Shown one piece after another: positions 17,895 through 21,861 of a DNA stretch of 21,861 nucleotides (its first letter is position 1; every line of letters begins with the position of its first letter). The stretch lies in NCBI GenBank assembly GCA_023424095.1, contig JAFAEG010000066.1:1-21861 (forward strand). The letters run 5' to 3'. The DNA comes from Pseudomonadota bacterium. GTDB lineage: Bacteria > Pseudomonadota > Alphaproteobacteria > Sphingomonadales > Sphingomonadaceae. A program made the translations under genes and the position numbers. The notes under the pieces are model-generated. The model saw nothing but the letters and a program-made list of their open reading frames with translations, was not told the DNA's origin and searched no databases.

Positions 17895-18173
17895 ATGATC
17901 CGGATCGGCCTCAGCGCGGCGCTTGCCAGTCTGCTGCTGCTTTCCGGGTGCGGTCGCGGCGAGGAAACGCCCGGCCAGCCGAGCGCCGACGAACGCGCCA
18001 AGCTCGACAATGTCGCCAAGCGGCTGGACGATCAGGGCACGATCGACACGTCGCCGGATTCGATGGTGCCCGCGGACGAGGACGCCGTGACCGGCAATGG
18101 CGCCGCTCCGGCTCCCGCCCCGGTCGTGCCGCCGGCCCCGCTGAACAGCGCGAACAGCGCCGCGCCGCGCTGA
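17895..18173 (+). CDS. Small lipoprotein with Pro/Ala-rich tail
   Basis: A 92-residue protein, MIRIGLSAALASLLLLSGCGRGEE, with lipobox LSGC and lipidation at Cys19. The mature part has a short acidic helical stretch (SADERAKLDNVAKRLDDQG) and then a proline- and alanine-rich tail (GAAPAPAPVVPPAPLNSAN) that may cross part of the cell wall as an extended linker. No family is recognised. The ATG at 17895 has GGGAG upstream. It lies 76 bases after the second lipoprotein gene in the same direction. Its TGA is separated by one base from the stop of the convergent metallophosphoesterase gene. Confidence 0.78.
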   Translation: MIRIGLSAALASLLLLSGCGRGEETPGQPSADERAKLDNVAKRLDDQGTIDTSPDSMVPADEDAVTGNGAAPAPAPVVPPAPLNSANSAAPR

Positions 18174-18174
18174 T

Positions 18175-19041
18175 TTATCGCCGGGTCTCCGGCCCGAGCT
18201 CGATCAGCCACATGTCCGGCACCGCGCCGATCCGGATCGGCAGGATGCTGGTGCCGAGCCCGGCGCTGACCACCAGGGTCCGCCCGTTTTCGTCGATCCG
18301 GCCGCAGGCGTAGCGATTGCCGTAGCGCGACATCGTCGAGACCGGGCCGATCAGCGGCAGGCTGATCTGGCCGCAATGGGTGTGGCCCGCGACCATCAAA
18401 GGCACGTCTTGCGGCACGTCCTGAAACGGATCGGGCGTGTGGCTGAGCAGCACCGGCACGCCGCCAGTGGCCCGGATCGCTGCCAGGGTGCGGGCGAGAT
18501 CGGCATGGCCGGTATAATCGTCGTCCAGCCCGCCGATCGCGAGCGGTCCGGCCCGCGCCGCCTCATTGTTCAGCACCCGCACATTGGCTCGGCCGAGCGC
18601 CGCGCGGGCCGCATCGGCATCGACCCAATGGTCGTGATTGCCGAGCACGGCGAAGACGCCAAGCGGCGCACGCAGCCGGGCGAGCGGCGCGGCGATCTCG
18701 TCGAAATTGTAGACGTGGGTCGCGACCCTCTTCTCGCTGATGAAATCGCCGGCGATCAGCACCGCGTCGGGGCGCAGGCCATTGGCGTGCGCGACGATCC
18801 GCTCGAGCCGCTCGGGCGGCATGTCCGGCCCGGCGACGTGGATGTCGCTCATCAGCAGGATGCGCACGGACCGCTGCCCGGCCGGCCAGTCGCGGACCGC
18901 GACGCGCGTTTCCCGCACCACCGGGTCGCTGCGCGCGGTCGAATAGCCATACCAGGCCATGAGCAGGGCCAGCACCAACAGGCCGGCCAGCACGCCGATG
19001 AACCAGCGCCGCAAATCCCTTCCGCTTCGGGCTCGGAGCAA
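18175..19041 (-). CDS. Membrane-anchored metallophosphoesterase (YkuE-like)
   Basis: A 288-residue protein with an arginine-rich cytoplasmic start, one membrane segment (about 14-33, FIGVLAGLLVLALLMAWYGY) and an outer-face calcineurin-like phosphoesterase domain. All dinuclear-metal ligands are visible: D66 and H68 (SDIHVAG), D99 (AGDF), N135 and H136 (GNHDH), H201 (LSHTPD), and H220 and H222 (AGHTHCGQ). This order matches the YkuE/YaeI group acting on lipid-linked or envelope phosphate esters; the substrate here is unknown. The start is TTG at 19041, supported by AGGAAG 7 bases upstream. It is not the ligase-associated PdeM nuclease, which is shorter and soluble. It diverges from the DNA ligase gene with 26 bases between start codons, and converges with the third lipoprotein gene. 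Confidence 0.9.
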   Translation of the reverse strand: MLRARSGRDLRRWFIGVLAGLLVLALLMAWYGYSTARSDPVVRETRVAVRDWPAGQRSVRILLMSDIHVAGPDMPPERLERIVAHANGLRPDAVLIAGDFISEKRVATHVYNFDEIAAPLARLRAPLGVFAVLGNHDHWVDADAARAALGRANVRVLNNEAARAGPLAIGGLDDDYTGHADLARTLAAIRATGGVPVLLSHTPDPFQDVPQDVPLMVAGHTHCGQISLPLIGPVSTMSRYGNRYACGRIDENGRTLVVSAGLGTSILPIRIGAVPDMWLIELGPETRR

Positions 19042-19067
19042 AGTGCCGCTTCCTTTATTGAACGCTT

Positions 19068-20675
19068 ATGCGCGCTTTCTCGCAGCTTCTGGACGCCCTC
19101 GTCTACACGCGTTCGCGCAATGCCAAGCTGAAGCTGATCGGCGATTATCTGAAGCGCACGGCCGATCCGGATCGCGGCTGGACGCTGGCGGCGCTGACCG
19201 GCGAGCTGGACCTGCCGGCGGTGAAACCGGCCTTGGTGCGGGCGTTGATCGAGGAGCGCGTCGATCCAATTCTGTTCCGGATGAGCCGCGACTATGTCGG
19301 CGACATGGCCGAGACGGTGGCCCTGCTCTGGCCCAAGCCGCTCTATCAGCCCGCCGAACTTGACGATGGTTCGCTCAGCATCGCGGCGGTGGTGGAGCGG
19401 CTGGCCACGCTCGGCCGGGCCGAGGCGCCGGTCGTGCTGGCCGACATGCTCGACCGGCTGGATGCCAGCGGCCGTTATGCTCTGCTCAAATTCGCCACCG
19501 GAGCGCTGCGTATCGGCGTCAGCGCGCGGCTCGCCAAGACCGCGCTGGCGCAGGCGTTCGAGCTCAATGTCGATGCGGTCGAGGAGGTGTGGCACGGCAT
19601 CGCGCCGCCTTATGCGGCGCTGTTCGATTGGGCCGAGGGCCGCGCCGCCCAGCCCCGTGCCGAGGATGTGCCGACCTTTCGCCCCTTCATGCTCGCCCAC
19701 CCGCTCGAGGACGCCCAGGTCAGCCTCGACGATTATGCCGCCGAATGGAAATGGGACGGCATCCGCGTTCAGCTCGTCCGGGTCGGCGACGAGACGCGCT
19801 TGTACAGCCGCGCGGGCGACGACATTTCGCGCTCCTTTCCCGAAGTCGCGGCGGCGTTCGACCGCGAAGGTGTGCTCGACGGCGAATTGCTGGTGAAGGG
19901 GGAGGCGCAGGGCACGGACAGCGCTGGCCTGGCGGCGAGCTTCAATGCCTTGCAGCAAAGGCTCGGCCGCAAGGCGGTCTCGGCGCGGATGCTGGCCGAT
20001 TATCCCGCCTTCGTCCGGGTCTATGACATCCTGCTCGACGGCCGGGAGAATGTGCGTGACCTGCCCTGGACCGAGCGCCGCACCCGGCTCGAGGCGTTTG
20101 CGTCAAAGCTCAACCCCGACCGCTTCGACCTTTCCGCGCTGATCCAAGCAGAGGACTTCGACGCTTTGGGTGAGATCCGCGCCGGTGCGCGCGACGCGGC
20201 GATCGAGGGCGTTATGCTGAAGCGGCGCGATAGTCCCTATGTCACCGGCCGTCGCGTCGGCCTGTGGTACAAATGGAAGCGCGACCCGCTCAATGCCGAT
20301 TGCGTGCTGATGTATGCGGTGCGCGGCAGCGGCAAGCGCTCATCCTATTATTCGGATTTCACCTTCGGCTGCTGGACCGGGCCGGCGCAGGGAAAGGGCG
20401 AGTTGCTGCCGGTCGGCAAGGCCTATTTCGGCTTCACGGACGAGGAGCTGAAGTGGCTCGATCGGTTCGTGCGCAATCATACGACGCAGCGCTTCGGCCC
20501 GGTGCGCGAGGTGGAGAAAAGCCTGGTGCTGGAAGTGGCGTTCGATTCGATCCACCTCAGCAAGCGCCACAAGAGCGGGCTGGCGATGCGCTTCCCGCGG
20601 ATCAGCCGCATCCGCACCGACAAGCCCGCGCATGAGGCGGACACGATCGACGCGTTGAAACGGCTGGTGAGCTAG
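19068..20675 (+). CDS. ATP-dependent DNA ligase (PP_1105-like family)
   Basis: Seals nicks in DNA using ATP; the replicative NAD-dependent LigA is a different protein. It has 535 residues, the usual length for the bacterial family that accompanies a helicase and an exonuclease in a DNA-repair cluster. An N-terminal DNA-binding domain (about 1-210) begins MRAFSQLLDALVYTRSRNAK. The nucleotidyltransferase core has motif I with catalytic K228 (EWKWDGIR), RLYSRAGDDISRSFPEV, motif III DGELL at 271-275, motif IV EGVMLK at 380-385 and motif V with K402 and K404 (WYKWKR). The C-terminal OB domain (about 410-535) includes VLEVAFDSIHLSKRHKSGLAMRFPRI. All catalytic motifs are intact. No LigD polymerase or nuclease domain is attached. 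The start lacks a clear ribosome binding site. The stop overlaps the convergent gene at 20672-20675. Confidence 0.94.
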   Translation: MRAFSQLLDALVYTRSRNAKLKLIGDYLKRTADPDRGWTLAALTGELDLPAVKPALVRALIEERVDPILFRMSRDYVGDMAETVALLWPKPLYQPAELDDGSLSIAAVVERLATLGRAEAPVVLADMLDRLDASGRYALLKFATGALRIGVSARLAKTALAQAFELNVDAVEEVWHGIAPPYAALFDWAEGRAAQPRAEDVPTFRPFMLAHPLEDAQVSLDDYAAEWKWDGIRVQLVRVGDETRLYSRAGDDISRSFPEVAAAFDREGVLDGELLVKGEAQGTDSAGLAASFNALQQRLGRKAVSARMLADYPAFVRVYDILLDGRENVRDLPWTERRTRLEAFASKLNPDRFDLSALIQAEDFDALGEIRAGARDAAIEGVMLKRRDSPYVTGRRVGLWYKWKRDPLNADCVLMYAVRGSGKRSSYYSDFTFGCWTGPAQGKGELLPVGKAYFGFTDEELKWLDRFVRNHTTQRFGPVREVEKSLVLEVAFDSIHLSKRHKSGLAMRFPRISRIRTDKPAHEADTIDALKRLVS

Positions 20676-21019
20676 ATCGTCTCGCGCCGGTCGGCGAGTT
20701 GCTGGCCGAGGCTGCGGAAGTCGCGGCCGCCGACGCCCATCAAGGCGCCGCATTGGCCGATCAGCGTCGCGCGCTCACGCTCCGCGATGCCGGCGCCATG
20801 CTGCTCCGGCTCATAGCCGGGCGCTCGGGCGTCGATTCGACCGAGGAAATATTGCGCGCCGGTCAGACCCGCCGTGGCGATCCGCGGGTCCTCGTCCTGC
20901 GCCAGCTCGGCCATCAGCCGGTAGCAGCGGACGTCCTGCGGGGACGGCTCCGGCGGCGGGGGGACGCCGGCCTGGGCGGTGAAGTGCGCAAACAGCGCGG
21001 CCATGAATACGCTTGCCAT
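20672..21019 (-). CDS. Small probable exported protein of unknown function
   Basis: A 115-residue protein with a short hydrophobic N-terminus (MASVFMAALFAHFTAQAG), which looks like a weak signal peptide, followed by PPPPEPSPQDVRCYRLMAELAQDEDPRI, a possible helix containing GAQYFLGRID, and a C-terminal segment with QCGALMGVGG. Two cysteines could pair if it is exported. I have a sense of similar short proteins in sphingomonads but cannot name a domain. The ATG at 21019 and another at 21004 are both possible starts; neither has a strong ribosome binding site. It is convergent with the DNA ligase gene, overlapping by 4 bases, and lies downstream of the cold-shock gene beyond its terminator. Confidence 0.72.
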   Translation of the reverse strand: MASVFMAALFAHFTAQAGVPPPPEPSPQDVRCYRLMAELAQDEDPRIATAGLTGAQYFLGRIDARAPGYEPEQHGAGIAERERATLIGQCGALMGVGGRDFRSLGQQLADRRETI

Positions 21020-21153
21020 GACACCGGGCTAACGCACGACAATGGAAAAGAGGTGCGAGAGAAAGGTTTACGCGCCGGTAGGCACGAATTTGCCGGTCCG
21101 GCCGGCAAGGTCTTGCCGGGTGCGAATGGCGCAGCGTTGAGCGCCAAACGACA

Positions 21154-21183
21154 AAGGCCGCCCCGGTTGCCCGGAGCGGCCTT
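21154..21183 (-). terminator. Probable terminator of the cold-shock protein gene
   Basis: AAGGCCGCCCCGG (21154-21166) and CCGGAGCGGCCTT (21171-21183) form a 13-bp stem with one G-U pair and a 4-base loop. On the minus strand it is followed by TGTCGTTTGG, a weak T-tract, and lies about 40 bases after the cold-shock stop codon. The stem is very stable, so termination or 3'-end protection on the minus strand is likely. Confidence 0.7.
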
Positions 21184-21222
21184 CGTTCATGCTGACGCGG
21201 CCGAAGCCGCGTCGCGCGAGAG

Positions 21223-21861
21223 TTAAGCGATCGACACCAGATTGACGGCCGCGGTCTTGCCGCGACGATCGACCTCCAGCTCGAATTCGAGCCGGTCGCC
21301 TTCCTGCAGCGAGTGGATGTTGGCGCGCTGCATCGCCGAAATGTGGACGAACGCATCCGGCTGGCCGTCATCACGGGTGATGAAGCCGAAGCCCTTGGTC
21401 GCGTTGAAGAACTTGACCGTGCCGGTCGCCTTCTCGCCGGTCAGCTCGCGCTGCGGGCCGCCACGGTCGCCGCCGAAGCCGCCTTCGCGGTCACGCGGCG
21501 GGCCACGATCCTCGACCGGGAGCGGATCGCCCTCGATCTTCAGGTCGGTCGCCGAGATGCGGCCGCCACGATCCACCAGGGTGAATTCGAGCGGCTGCCC
21601 TTCGGCCAGGCCGGTCAGGCCGGCCTGCTCAACGGCGGAAATGTGGACGAACACGTCCTCGCCGCCATCATCGCGAACAACGAAGCCGAAGCCCTTCTGG
21701 GCGTTGAAGAATTTGACGACACCTTTGCCTTCGCCAACGACCTGGGGGGGCATGCCGCCGCCGCCGCCACGGAAGCCGCCGCCACCGCCGCCGCCGCGGA
21801 AACCACCGCCGCCGCCACCATAGCCGCCACCGCCGCCGCCGAAGCCGCCGCGGTCTCCGCC
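21223..21861 (-). CDS. Two-domain cold-shock protein with Gly-rich N-terminal region (5' end outside window)
   Basis: An RNA/single-stranded-DNA-binding protein with two cold-shock domains. Counting from an internal ATG at 21753, the first (about 10-75) has KGFGFVVRD and VFVHIS, and the second (about 109-176) has KGFGFITRD and AFVHIS; these are the RNP1 and RNP2 motifs with their aromatic base-stacking residues. A charged Gly/Arg linker (EDRGPPRDREGGFGGDRGG) joins them. The frame stays open for all 36 codons from that ATG to the window edge. Those codons are almost entirely glycine with scattered Phe, Tyr and Arg (GGFRGGGG, GGGYGGGG), an RGG/FGG-like tract that commonly aids RNA binding or phase separation. 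The ATG at 21753 has no ribosome binding site, so the true start lies beyond the window and this gene is 5'-partial here. Confidence 0.9.
   Translation of the reverse strand, partial: GGDRGGFGGGGGGYGGGGGGFRGGGGGGGFRGGGGGMPPQVVGEGKGVVKFFNAQKGFGFVVRDDGGEDVFVHISAVEQAGLTGLAEGQPLEFTLVDRGGRISATDLKIEGDPLPVEDRGPPRDREGGFGGDRGGPQRELTGEKATGTVKFFNATKGFGFITRDDGQPDAFVHISAMQRANIHSLQEGDRLEFELEVDRRGKTAAVNLVSIA

Overview
The window looks like ordinary high-GC alphaproteobacterial chromosome, most likely from the order Sphingomonadales. The basis is recognition rather than a search: a ~1,550-residue NAD-dependent glutamate dehydrogenase, a PAS_5-type protein, a methionine synthase split into two genes, a two-domain cold-shock protein with a glycine-rich N-terminal tract, and two kinds of short palindromic repeat that I associate with sphingomonad genomes. 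I see no integrase, transposase, CRISPR array, tRNA, rRNA or phage gene, and coding density is very high, with no gene-free stretch over about 210 bases.

Layout. Bases 20-8206 (minus strand) hold three genes in the same direction: a DsbD/ScsB-like thiol:disulfide interchange protein, a PAS-domain protein with an unassigned C-terminal half, and the large glutamate dehydrogenase. Bases 8243-8378 carry a palindromic repeat cluster. A divergent pair follows: a secreted beta-helix protein (minus, 8417-9364) and a secreted transglutaminase-fold protein (plus, 9502-10947). A small exported protein (minus, 10938-11189) overlaps the 3' end of the latter.

Bases 11262-16971 (minus strand) are the functional centre: a methionine/one-carbon operon. 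Its order is an ArsR-type regulator fused to a SAM-dependent methyltransferase domain, then metF, then the homocysteine-methyltransferase half of MetH, then a 98-base gap with a 15-bp inverted repeat, then the folate/B12/SAM-activation half of MetH. The first three genes overlap by ATGA. The operon starts at a promoter whose spacer and -10 box are filled by a near-perfect 22-bp palindrome, the expected arrangement for autorepression. MetF makes 5-methyl-THF, the two MetH parts use it to remethylate homocysteine, and the regulator probably senses a SAM-cycle metabolite such as S-adenosylhomocysteine.

Bases 17113-18173 (plus) hold three consecutive small lipoprotein genes, the first followed by a strong intrinsic terminator. 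After them come a membrane-anchored metallophosphoesterase (minus, TTG start) and a divergent ATP-dependent DNA ligase (plus), whose start codons are only 26 bases apart. The window ends with a small exported protein (minus) and a cold-shock protein (minus) whose reading frame runs off the right edge.

I found no convincing new multi-gene system. The most interesting items are the regulator-methyltransferase/operator architecture, the repeat between the metH halves, the unassigned domain of the PAS protein, the lipoprotein trio, and the ligase lacking its usual partners.
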